Assembly (NCBI GenBank): GCA_037043015.1
Contig: CM073326.1
Span: forward strand, 4,251,845-4,315,844
DNA: 64,000 bases
Reading direction: 5' to 3'
Source: Bryum argenteum
Lineage: Eukaryota; Streptophyta; Bryopsida; Bryales; Bryaceae
Shown: positions 47,343 through 57,641 of the stretch, piece after piece
How positions within the stretch are numbered: the stretch's first letter is position 1
Layout of the letters: the number at the start of each line of letters is the position of its first letter
Notes under the pieces: model-generated
The model's input: the letters and a program-made list of their open reading frames with translations, nothing else
Databases searched by the model: none
What the model was told of the DNA's origin: nothing
Translations under genes and position numbers: made by a program

Positions 47343-47625
47343 AGACTTACATCGGCGAGGACAAGAAGGATGCTAACAAGGTCCGTTCGCAGTCCAGCGC
47401 CGACGTCGTCCCCCAAAATCCGTCTTCTGCCTTGCAACAGGTGAGTTCATGCATTTCACACCAAATATTGTGAAGGAAGTCCTGGCTCCTTGTCTCCCGA
47501 TAATCTTATAACAGTACCGCTTTCTTGTAACAACATAACAGGCAACGTTACATTCACATTGTTACTCTGCACTTACGGGTGTTGCATGTGGCCTGATTGT
47601 TGTACTTTGCAAATTACCTTGAAAC

Positions 47626-48551
47626 ATGGCGGCGGCAAAGTTCGTGAAGCTGAAATGTGCCCACAACAAAGTGGTGAATGTCAAGGGGGCGGTGGCGATG
47701 GAGATTCCCATGGTAAAGAAAGAAATCGAGGCGAAGGGGATTGAGGCCACATTTCCTTTGCCAGAAGTGTCGAGCAAGACTCTAAAGAAGGTGATCAAGT
47801 ACTGCGAGTATCACATGGAGAATCGGAAGACCAGCGATCCTACTCCTCGGGATGAGTGCAAAGAGTTCAAGGCATGGGATGCCAATTTCTTGAAGGATGC
47901 CAATCTACAAACTTTGTACGACCTTATCGAGGTACGAAACTTTGCCTACTTATTTTCTCCTCTTGCTAATTATTTTTGTTGTGAGTAATGCACGTCTAAT
48001 GTACTTGAGATTAGTCGTGCTAGTTCCTTTGTCGGTAAAGCAGATCCTTTTGCCTACTTATTTTCTCCTCTTGCTAATTATTTTTGTTGTGAGTAATGCA
48101 CGTCTAATGTACTTGAGATTAGTCGTGCTAGTTCCTTTGTCGGTAAAGCAGATCCGATGAATCTTTACCTGTTCATTTACTCCTCATGTTTATTTCTTGT
48201 TGGTGAGCACATCCAATGTACTTGTGTGAACAGGCGGCAAGTCTCCTAAATATGGAGAACTTGCTCGAACTTACTTGCGAGACTTTGACAACGAACTATA
48301 TCAAAGGCAAGACACCCGAGGAGATTCGAAAGGCGTTGAACATCGTGAATGACTACACTCCGGAGGAGGAAGCGCAAGTCCGAGCACAGAATGCATGGGC
48401 ATTTGAGCCTGTGACTTACGTAGCAAGTCAAGAAAATGCATGGGGATATGAGCCTATGACTCAGGTAGCAGCAAGTCAAGAAAATGCATGGGGATATGAG
48501 CCTATGACTCAGGTAGCAAGTCAAGCAGCAAGTCAAGCGAGTGGAGCTTAA
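47626..48551 (+). CDS. SKP1: SKP1-like SCF ubiquitin ligase adaptor with repeated C-terminus (exons 47626-47931, 48234-48551)
   Basis: 207 residues, longer than the usual about 160. The SKP1 POZ fold spans residues 1-100 ([26 protein letters not shown] across the intron); the SKP1 dimerisation domain follows ([40 protein letters not shown]). SKP1 bridges cullin-1 to F-box proteins. The usual end, NxWAFE, is here followed by two further copies of the motif in a 16-residue unit, [16 protein letters not shown] (about residues 167-198), then a SQA-rich tail. The unit repeats at DNA level with a 48-base period. The intron contains a 108-base tandem duplication. Standard SKP1 intron position (after DLIE) supports the model. 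Confidence 0.9.
47941..48156. repeat. 108-base tandem duplication in the SKP1 intron
   Basis: TTTGCCTACTTATTTTCTCC begins at 47941 and again at 48049, and the two units are virtually identical through GTAAAGCAGATCC. It points to a very recent duplication. Confidence 0.85.
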
Positions 48552-48720
48552 GAAGCATGACAGCAAGTCAAGCAGCAAGTCAAGCGGGAGCTTAAGAAGC
48601 ATGACAGCTTAAGCGTCAAGCGGAATTAGCAAGTGACTAGCAGGTGACAAGAGCTTAAGAAGCATGACAGCTTAAGCGTCAAGCCTAAGCCTCCATCCAC
48701 TTGATGACTTGATGGAATTA
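48552..48720. repeat. short repeats in the SKP1 3' region
   Basis: GAGCTTAAGAAGCATGACAG and AGCGTCAAGC recur two to three times directly downstream of the stop codon, and the CAAGTCAAGC motif continues the tail repeat of the coding region. Confidence 0.6.
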
Positions 48721-49000
48721 GCAATTGACTAGCTAGTGACTGAACTAAGTGCTTCCTTATCTACTATCAAGAAAGTACATTAGCACCTCAGAAGAACATC
48801 ATGGTTGCAAGATAGAACTCTCCAAACATATGAAACTCAAATAAATTCATTGTAAGGATTGTTTCTGGGATTAACGTCTTCCTACTACCTCCATCTAACT
48901 TGATTATAGTCATGATTTAGAATCAACAGATAAAGGGCTACCCATCTCGCTAGGGCTACAAACATCAAACTCATACACATCAACAAAGAAAATCGTACAG

Positions 49001-49155
49001 ACAACAACTTCATTTTACAAACAATCAAAAGACAAAAACTTCATTTTACAAACAATCAAAAGACAACAACTTCATTTTACAAACAATCAAAAGACAACAA
49101 CTTCATTTTACAAACAATCAAAAGACAACAACTTCATTTTACAAACAATCGAAAA
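49001..49155. repeat. 31-base minisatellite, five units
   Basis: Units starting ACAACAACTTCATTTTACAA and ending CAATCAAAAG begin at 49001, 49032, 49063, 49094 and 49125. The rest of 48720-49327 is AT-rich with no gene. Confidence 0.85.
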
Positions 49156-49327
49156 ACACCACACAACACTCTTCAAACTCTCAAATGCTATACAAAATGT
49201 GCAAATCACAAATAAATCTTACATACATGAAAAAATGAATACAAGATGGATTATGAAGAAATCTTTTCTCCAAATACCCAAGTTAGAAATGAAAAAGTCA
49301 ACATCATGCCTCCTGAGAAACAAACAT

Positions 49328-49513
49328 GAGTACACACACTTTGCTCATCGTTTCTTTTGCGACGGGAGTGAGCAATGGGCTCACTTGGAGTGTAATCAAA
49401 GAGTGTAATCAAAGAGGGAGGAGTACACACACTTTGCTCATCATTTCTTTTGCAACGGGAGTGAGCAATGGGCTCACTTGGAGTGTAATCAAAGAGTGTA
49501 ATCAAAGAGGGAG
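49328..49513. repeat. 93-base tandem duplication at the 3' end of the CorA-like gene
   Basis: GAGTACACACACTTTGCTCA begins at 49328 and 49421; the copies differ by a few bases. The right copy contains the stop codon of the CorA-like gene, so the duplication carries its last codons. Confidence 0.8.
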
Positions 49514-50632
49514 GTAAGCACGATGCCGCTGGTTGCCGCCGCGGTAGCGGACGGACTTGTGAGAGCGGAGGCCGCGGGAGGAGCTGTTTTGGCGGCGGCT
49601 GTTGACGATTAAATTGTACAAGGGCACGACTCCGAAGAGCACGAGGAGGACGACGAGGATGGCCGCGCAGATCAGCATCACGTTGCGGAAGCCGTGGCTG
49701 ATCTTGGGGTTTGTTTGCATCGTCCATGGCACCCCTCCCACATTCATCCCGAATGCTGCACACATGAAGATGTTTAGTAATACTGCAGAAAGCATCTATA
49801 GTTGGTGACTTTACAACAACATTGAGTAAAGGAAAGGAAAAGGATGTTCAATGATATTGCAGAAGGATATGTCATTGGTGACTCTAGAATAGCATTGTGG
49901 ATATACTTCAATGAAGATGTTTACTGATTCTGCAGAAGCATCTATCATTGGTGAGTTCACAATAGCATCGAGGAATGGAGATTCAGTCAGTGTAACTAAA
50001 GATGATTCTGCATTCTATGGTGAAACCACCTATTGTCGTGCACTTAAGAAAAATTGAAGGAATCTATATACTTGGAGTGAGAAGAAAGTGGGTAAGTATT
50101 CTTCAAGAATAAGCAATAGGAAAAGATGAACTTTTTAAATGATGATTTTTTAAAACACACACATAATTAGATAATCACAGGCTTTTTCAGAAGTCCAAAT
50201 ATGCAAGAGTCTCCATGGGATTCATGCCTTTCTCCATTTCCGAGAACATGATGATGAAAGTTTTAAAGGTGACAGGAGGGTACTGACCTCCAGTGACGAT
50301 AGAGAGCGGCAGGAACATCATGGAGAGAAAAGAGAGGTAGTAGAGCTTGCGGTTGATCTGCTCAGCTTGCCAACTATCCAAGCCAGCTTGAATGGCCGTG
50401 ATGCGGCTGACAGTGAAGCCCACATTCTCCTTGAGCTTGCGCAGCCTCCCCACGAGCGCCTCCAGAGTGGCCAGATCCTCGCTGCTGCACCACGACGTGC
50501 CCGCGCACTTGTCTTTCACGAGGGGGAATACCTGATCGCCATGCAATACCACTTGTAGGAGCCTCTGTAGGTTCAAATGCATCTTCGGGAATCGCCTGTC
50601 GTCTAGCATCTGCTTCTTTGTCGCCCCCACTC
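49502..50632 (-). CDS. CorA-like divalent-cation transporter, C-terminal exons (50288-50632, 49502-49755)
   Basis: Two exons joined in phase 1 encode the end of a 2-TM-GxN (CorA) Mg2+ transporter. A long helical region (ATLEALVGRLRKLKENVGF, ITAIQAGLDSW) leads into membrane helix 1 (YYLSFLSMMFLPLSIVTG), the signature GMNVGG formed across the junction (AFGMNVGGVPW), then helix 2 (VMLICAAILVVLLVLFGVV) and a basic C-terminus. The GMN motif is the selectivity entrance of CorA pentamers. The N-terminal cytosolic domain must be encoded upstream to the right; possible exons are listed separately. Confidence 0.82.
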
Positions 50633-51424
50633 CTGCTCACACAAAGCCTGCCATTCTCAAATAGTGCTCAAAGAATGAATGCACCATAAAATGCTCACAG
50701 AATGCTCCCAATGCTCATGTAAACTAGTAGAAAAACTATCAGAAAAAGAGTAGCAAGGCAATCTGTGTATGACTGGTTTTAGTCATTGTAGACCAGTCAT
50801 GAAAAACAGTTTTCTACAAGAGATAATGCTCAAACAATGCATATGATGCTTCTGATTCATCATTTTCTCATATGTGTGGTTCTTTTCATGTCGGAACGTT
50901 AATAGACGAGCATTGAGCGCATCGAGTAATGAACCCGTGAACTTCTGTACAGAAACATATGTTTTCGAACAAGTAATGATCCCCACAATGCTCACAGAAC
51001 ACACAATGTCCATGATGCTTCTTATGATGCTTCTAATTCATCATATCCTCGTATATGTGTTGCTCTTTTCATGTCGGTACATAACAACCACTAAAATCTT
51101 TATTACAAGATCACAAGTTCCTCCCATAAACAATCAATGATGAGCTTGATTTCTTTCTCATTGAAGACAACAATGCAATATCGAATTATTATATGGTCAC
51201 CAGGTTACTATATAAATTACTAACATGTAGGAGATTCTCAAGCTCAAGTGCGCATGTAAATTTTCGGGTTGTTGTAGTTAAGGATAGTATCATCATAACT
51301 CGCAATACGGGTTGCAACATCAAGGTCATGATTGGTAGGATTGAGTATTCAAAGCAACGATTATAGATTATGAATTTCTCCAGAAAATAGTGTATGGCAT
51401 GACGTGTGATTATTCATCCATATC

Positions 51425-51618
51425 AAGGCACCACAATCCTTGGCTTGGTAGTTAGGGCTCATTGTCCCCAATGAGAAGGTTGTGGGTTCTATTCCCGATG
51501 GCGGCGCCGTGCTCACCACCATATACCACCCAACTATGCTGGGGGGTTTCTTGTATCTTAGATACCTTAAAGTCCTTTGGGAGGATATCCTCATCATAAG
51601 AAAACCCTATATTTTTTT
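51425..51618 (+). mobile_element. tRNA-derived SINE candidate
   Basis: A box-A-like TGGCTTGGTAGTTAGGG (51441) and a box-B-like GGTTCTATTCCC (51485), spaced as in tRNA genes, are followed by an unrelated body and an end with a T run (51612-51618). The 5' part lacks a full tRNA cloverleaf. No target duplication was identified. Confidence 0.45.
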
Positions 51619-53409
51619 ATGTCTTAAGGTAACTTTGGAGGGTAAAATGTGTGCCACGTAGGTGACACATCAGCGCCATGGAGACGAGCAGTGTCACATG
51701 GCAATGAATTTCATCTTAATGTGGAATTTTTGGTGCTCCTGCGGAATCCGATGTGGTGGCGCCAAAATCCAACGTGGTTGCCGGAAAATCTGACTTGGCG
51801 CCCACGAAAATCTGATGTGCCATGCTACGTCAGCAAAGTTATTGGGGTTTTGTAGTCAAGTGACGTTGTTGTTAAACATTATAGAGGACACCTTTATGTT
51901 TCTCTTTCAGATGTCTGCATTGTTTAGAAGGATGTCATGATTGATGTCTCCGTTATATATATTTGCGACGTTGATACGGATGTCTTTAGCCAACATCTCA
52001 TGGGACATCAATGTAAACATTGTTTGTTTTGGTGATGTTTTTACGGATGCCACGATTGTTGTCTTTTAAGCATATTAACAGACATCCGGCATTACATTTG
52101 TAGATCTTTACGTAGACATCATAACCGTAGACCAAAGAAATTCTGGTAGTTTGAATGACCATCCAAACAATTATACAATATGTTGCACACATACTCGCAT
52201 TGCACAACAATAAACATCGTCACATCTCAAAGTAAAAGTCAAACGTATATTGTTTAGGTCTTTAGGACCTAACACTCTAACACAAAACTAGCATGTTGAA
52301 ACATACACCCGTCAACAAGTGCAATCTATACTAGTCATACTCCACACCCACAACCTCAAGCCCCTCCAAATGATCATTTGTCGCTTAGAGGCCAACATTG
52401 ATAACTCCCATCAGAGGTTGGAAGGGATGATCTGCCAACTTTTGGACTTCCGAACTTTGACGACTCCCCAACCTCACATAATACTCCTAGTATCTGCAAC
52501 ACCTATGTTATTGAAGTATACTTTGGACTACTAGTCATTATTCTCTTGAATATATTATGCTTAGAAATGGTGCAATATTCACACTTACATTATCCCCTTA
52601 AGTAATTGGTGTTAGAATAATTTGTTTTACATGAAAATGTCTCCAAAGATGTTTGACGGTATGCTAAGATGATGTCGCAATAGATGTCTGATGGGCTAAC
52701 GTGTACGGATATAGCGTTATTGGAGGTTATAGTGAAGCATACTTCTAAATGTCATGGTGAGAAGCCAGAGCACATGGTTGAGTGTTTAATAATAGCTACA
52801 TGTTCATGTTACACATTCTGCTTATTTGTGCATAATATCTCATGTTTGAAATATGTTAAAATTAAAAGACAATTGAAAAATGAGATGACTTATATGCATG
52901 TTTTGAAAAGGCAGATACCTAAACAAAGGCTCGCATGAAGACTGTTAAGCCTGTAAGATTGTCAAAACGTAGAGGCATCAATCCTTCCCTCCAAACGATT
53001 GTTTGATGCCGCCATCTTTAGCTCGTGCTCTTGTAGATTGTTCTCGACATCCTGCACGTCTTCTTCGTCCTCATCGCTATTTTGGTACTCCTCCATTTCA
53101 TTGTACAACACCTCTCTTGTTGATCTCTGATTTGTACGGTGCTTCTACCCTTGTTTACAATTATATGTAGTCAGTTAAAGTTTTCTTTTTCTTTAGTGCA
53201 AATTAAATTAGTTATGAAATTTTGGAGTTAGAGATGTAGACAGACTGAAACCACCCTTGTCTAAGATGGTCACTCTTACTGTCTAATCACTTTGATAAAA
53301 GTCCTAGAATGTACATCCTTATCAACTTTTAATGCCCTTACCTTAGCCGAATGGCAAGCATAGTAAAACTACAAGTCCTTTCAATCCAAAATTACAAAAC
53401 AGGTTTTTA

Positions 53410-54331
53410 CCTAAAAATCCAGGAAATCCGATTGGTTTTTTGAGAATTTGGGTAGCTTATTTCAAGAAGATAATTGATATTTTTGCCTAAGATTTGTACT
53501 GAGTGCTCCCCATAGTCTAATGTGTATGTGGTAAAATTTGCAAATCCAAATTTTAATTTCAAAACCTTCATCTAGAAATTTTAGGCTTTAAGTCCAAAAC
53601 AGGCAATTTAAAATTAGGTTTTTTTAAGTATTTCTTTTGAAAATATGTTCATTACCAAATTATTATTCAAATTCCAATTGTGTCCAAAGTCAAAAAGAGT
53701 ACCAATTTTACAAGGGCAGCCTCCAAAACTTTCAAAAACAATCTTCACAATTTCTAGTAATTTAACAAATTTTTCTTTCAAAAATTGCCAAAATTTCGGA
53801 TTTTTAATTTTTCCCAAGATTTTTTTTTTCAGAATTCACATACTCATAAAGGCACCTACTCACAGTCCAAATTTTTCTTAAACTTAATACATCATATGTG
53901 GTGCTTGTTTTCCTATGTTGTTGTTTTTAGACCTTCTTTCATAAAATAATGTACATTAAGGTCAAAAAGTGGAATGATTCTCTAAAATTTTGCATGAGCG
54001 TATCCAACTTGATTAACTACATGGAAAAAATGAGGAAAAAATGTTTGGAGTATCAATCATCAAGTTGCCCTTGGCACCATTTAGACAATGCCTCTCGGAC
54101 AACGGCAAAAAAAAGTGTTAAACAAACTTTGATTGTTATGATCTCACAAATGACAAACCTCCAACGGTTGAAATTCCTTTCACTCCTTTGTATACAAGTT
54201 AGGTACAAGATCTTATGCTTCAAAGTCTAAAACAAGAAATAAAAGTTTCTCCATTTCCCCATTTCCCAACAGAGGTGAAATATGGCAGTTTTCGGTTTTG
54301 GAAGGTGAAGAAACGCTTGGATTTTAAGGGG
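53410..54331. mobile_element. TTAA-type inverted-repeat element, member 5 (about 922 bp)
   Basis: The right end GGATTTTAAGGGG is followed by TTAA (54332-54335). The left end is worn (TTTTACCTAAAAATCC), but the interior aligns with member 2 at 12068-12648 over most of its length (for example GTATGTGGTAAAATTTGCAA and CAACGGTTGAAAT). An older copy of the long subfamily. Confidence 0.6.
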
Positions 54332-55099
54332 TTAAACAATTAACAAGTTTAAAGAGGTTTTATTTAGGTCGATTTGGCTTGGGTCAGCCTCACATTTACT
54401 ATATTTAGTTTGTATGAAGTTGGAGTCTTATGTGAGTCATTGAGCTTTTTCATACCTTTTGAAAAACTTATTCTATGCATCGAACCCTTCATACCATGAG
54501 AGATATTTGTGGTCAAAGTTTCAAGACTCTATTAGGGCATGTTGATATGCGCATAAAACACCAATATAAGCTCATTCGTTCTCAAAATCTCCCCTAGAAC
54601 TTAATTAAATCTCATTAATTTTAAAATTTCACCGAAAGTGGACACATTAACCTCAATCCAAGTTTTGGTTTTGGTGCATGTAAAAAGAGGTACTAAGGCA
54701 TGATCTCACCAAAGAGATTTTCATTACTGATTCATCTTTCATATGTTTTTCTTATTGTCGACAACGTGCCTTTGTATTTGAAATTCAAGTCACCTCCATG
54801 TGGAAGTTCAAGCATATTTTTAAGTTCTACAGGTCCTTGTAAAAAGGTATATATTGCATAGATATATTCCTAGCTCATTTCGAAACAAGAATTCGAAGAG
54901 CCTTAATACATACTTCTTTTTTTTTATGGTTTATCTGGCACTTAAGACATTGTTTTCCCATCTCACAACAAGGGAAATTGTTTCCAACTTTGAACAATAA
55001 GATCTTGCAAGCATTGAGAAATTTGAATCTGAAATTAGGTGTACACAATCTTCTACAAGTTACTTTGTAAATCCTATTTTTACTATGTCGTACAATAAA

Positions 55100-55380
55100 A
55101 AACTCCCCCTGCATAGAAAGAGGGCAAACTTGCATGCAAATAGTGCTTTGAATCGAACAGTCCCCAAACTAAGAAATGGCTTCCCACACTAAGCTCATGC
55201 ATGTCCAATCTTGTGTAAAGGCCCTCTGAAGCTTCTGACCAATCGAGATTGAACAATTTATAAAGATTCAACACAGCCCTGAACAGCCTATAAAACAGCG
55301 GCCCTACCATCCACGATGCTATTTCGAAGGCGTACATCTTTATTGCAGAGTGCAACTGCAGCAAAGGGACCAAGTAATTC
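55100..55380 (-). CDS. possible exon of an unrecognised or CorA-like gene
   Basis: An open minus-strand stretch with non-random composition (for example GPLFYRLFRAVLNLYKLF and EGLYTRLDMHELSVGSHFLV) after a pyrimidine-rich CTTTGCTGCAG acceptor candidate. It could encode part of the N-terminal domain of the CorA-like gene or of another gene. Exact ends and phase are unresolved. Confidence 0.3.
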
Positions 55381-56022
55381 ATAATGGTAACAAAAAACAA
55401 TACTCACAGTATCACAAGTGATAATATCTCACAAGGCGTGCTACTAACATTGATCATCATCTCATAAGAGAGTATCTAGACAGTATTTCATGAATATCAG
55501 GAACATCTTCATTTTCCACATTCCAATTTTCCACATTCCAATTCACGGCTGTCTCTATACTAGTGGGACCTGTGCCGTTGAGCACGTTCAACTTGGATTG
55601 CCTAAAGCTATAAAACATTCATAAACTTCAAATAAGTTGAAAAAATACATATCGAATTTATATATTTAGAATAATAAAATATACATCAATGGTCTCAAAC
55701 ATGGTCTCTATTTTATTTTGTGTGGATACAGGAGGCAAGTCTCGACGACGGATTCCAGCGCGGAACCGTCGTGTGAGACAAAGCCTCCTGTATTGTAATA
55801 TAGATTGTTGCTCCCTGTATGCAAACATGTAAATCATCAGCCTCAAGTCTCAACAAAACCAAACCCCATCTATGACCAATTCAAAGTCACACATAGTAGT
55901 TTAGATCCAGCACGGCATGTACTCCAGATTCCTTAGAAACTCCCTAAGGAAGTAACCTCACGCTAGAATGCATGATAAAAAACGATCAAAGTTGGCTTAC
56001 AATAAAAGAGGGAATCACCTGC

Positions 56023-56072
56023 GTATTCCAGCTCTACCAAGGCTTTCTTGATTCCAGCTCCGCCCATCTCTG
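56023..56072 (-). CDS. possible short first exon
   Basis: On the minus strand ATG opens MGGAGIKKALVELEYAG and ends at a GTGATT donor (CAG before it). It may be the start of the gene whose last exons are at 49502-50632. Linkage is not shown by phase alone. Confidence 0.3.
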
Positions 56073-56930
56073 CAACAAGTTGCACACCAAGCGTTAAGAC
56101 GTCACAGAGCTGGAGAGGGTGGGTAGAAGCACACTTAGGGTGTACAAAAAGGTTGTCACAAAGTGTTGTTTATGAAGATTTATGCATTCAATTCGTTGTA
56201 GAGTTTTAAATACTATCTCTTTGAGGGATGGTATGGGAAAATATAGTTGTATATATAGATGAGGAAAAAAATTTCCCTTTTCTATTAACAAACTCCTCAT
56301 GGCTTGGCCGTAGTGAGTATATTTATATACCAAGGTTGTGACAGTCAAAGTACATAATTTTTAAGAATATACTTCTTTTTGTGGGTTTTAGGTTACAGAT
56401 TTCGATAACCCCTTCATTATAAGTGTAATATATGTTTATGAAGCATATTGTGTGTAAAAATTCCCAAAAATTTGCTATTTACTCAATAATTATTAAGGAA
56501 ATTTGGGTTATTTTAGAAAGTGGCTCAACATAGGGAAAAAAAAGTTTTTTATGAATTTTTGAATTGGCCCTTATAGAAGAGATAGCTTATAATGTGGGCC
56601 TCCTAAAAGTGTGTGTTGTAGAAGCATTTTCCTACCCAATTCATTAACTGAATAAATTTAGGGATCTGGCAGGGTGCATATACTATTTGTACTCTTGTAC
56701 TACTTCAACATACTTCGTACGGTCATTTGGCCAATGGTAGATGGCCATGTGTCATTCTAATTCCTACTTTATTGCCGGTAGTCCACTTTGGATGCCCAAG
56801 ATTGATCTGATAGAGAGAATCAAAAGTTCCGGCGATTTTACGAAATCCCAAAGCATTCCTGAAATGTGATATACTTAACATACTTAGATTTTTGCCCAAA
56901 GTGTACCCACCTTATTGTGCTTCTACCCGG
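56073..56930. other. AT-rich interval without genes
   Basis: No coding frame or repeat was recognised here apart from short homopolymer runs. It may hold the promoter of the CorA-like gene. Confidence 0.4.
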
Positions 56931-56935
56931 ATATG

Positions 56936-57423
56936 TGTCAGGGACACGGAAACAGATGATAAGAATATGTGGAAACTAACAAGAATTGACAGGAGCTTGA
57001 ATTAACAAGAAGAGTACACGAACAACAACAAGAGAGATGAGCTAGAGCTCCAAGAGATGCGTTGTCGAGACTGAGGTTGCCCTCAGCCTCGACTCCTATA
57101 TATACTAGCTAAGAAGAAGGTTCTCCAGAACCTTCCTCAACCTAGGACCTTCTAGGACCTTCCAAGAACTTCCAAGACCTTCTAGAAGCTTCTAGGGCCT
57201 TCCGGAAACTTCAAGGACCTTCCAAAAACTTCCAGAGACTTCCAGGAACTTCCAGAAGTTTCCGGAAGCTTCTAGAACCTTCTAGAACCTTCCTAAGTTG
57301 TCTACCTAGTACGTGGCCGTGACACAAGGAATCTTCAAGGAATCTTCGAGGAATCTTTTAGGGAATCTTCAGAGAATATTTTTAGAAGAACCTTCTAGAA
57401 ACTTCTTGTGTATGTCCGTGACA
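56936..57423 (+). mobile_element. solo LTR with heat-shock-element-like array
   Basis: Starts TGTCAGGGACA and ends TGTCCGTGACA, inverted ends of LTR type; flanks ATATG (56931-56935) and GTATG (57424-57428) fit a five-base duplication with one change. A TATA-like CTATATATACTAG lies near 57097. From 57110 to 57300, and again near 57390, TTCnnGAA units recur (TTCTAGAAG, TTCCGGAAA, TTCCAGAAG, TTCCGGAAG, TTCTAGAAC). No partner LTR or internal genes were found, so recombination to a solo LTR is inferred. Confidence 0.55.
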
Positions 57424-57641
57424 GTATGCTAGGTCAATGATCACTAAGAGACTGACTACATTGCAAAGTACTTCACCAAGTACAAAGGGAAGTAGATATA
57501 AGTTGTTGATCCTTGATAAAGTCATAAAATATCACACAAACAAGTTCAAATTTAAGATTGTGATTGCTTAGAGTATTGACTGTGAAAAAGTAAGAGTTGA
57601 GTGTAACAAAGACAAGAAACTTACCATTTCCAATTCCCTTC

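Larger units (their letters stand above)
42390..47622 (+). pseudogene. unknown gene split by a Copia insertion (42390-42665, 47348-47440, 47542-47622)
   Basis: Starts MAGPITTTPPAADGKPYQVF and runs open to 42665, where the retrotransposon begins. Removing the element and one AGACT duplicate continues the same frame (PKLET then YIGEDKKDANKV) to a GTGAGT donor at 47441. A possible final exon (47542-47622) adds a hydrophobic tail (ALTGVACGLIVVLCKLP) and stops at TGA 47620-47622, three bases before the SKP1 ATG. The product, about 150 residues, is not recognised. With the element in place it is interrupted unless the element is spliced out. It might instead be the upstream part of the SKP1 transcript. 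Confidence 0.55.
50633..55099. other. large intron or intergenic stretch with repeats
   Basis: No coding exon could be supported. Contents seen: a tRNA-derived SINE candidate (51425-51618), a roughly 23-base repeat around ATCCGATGTGGTGGCGCC at 51740-51830, TTAA element member 5 (53410-54331) and an R1 copy (about 54340-54830). If the exons at 55100-56072 belong to the CorA-like gene, this is an intron enlarged by insertions. Confidence 0.4.
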
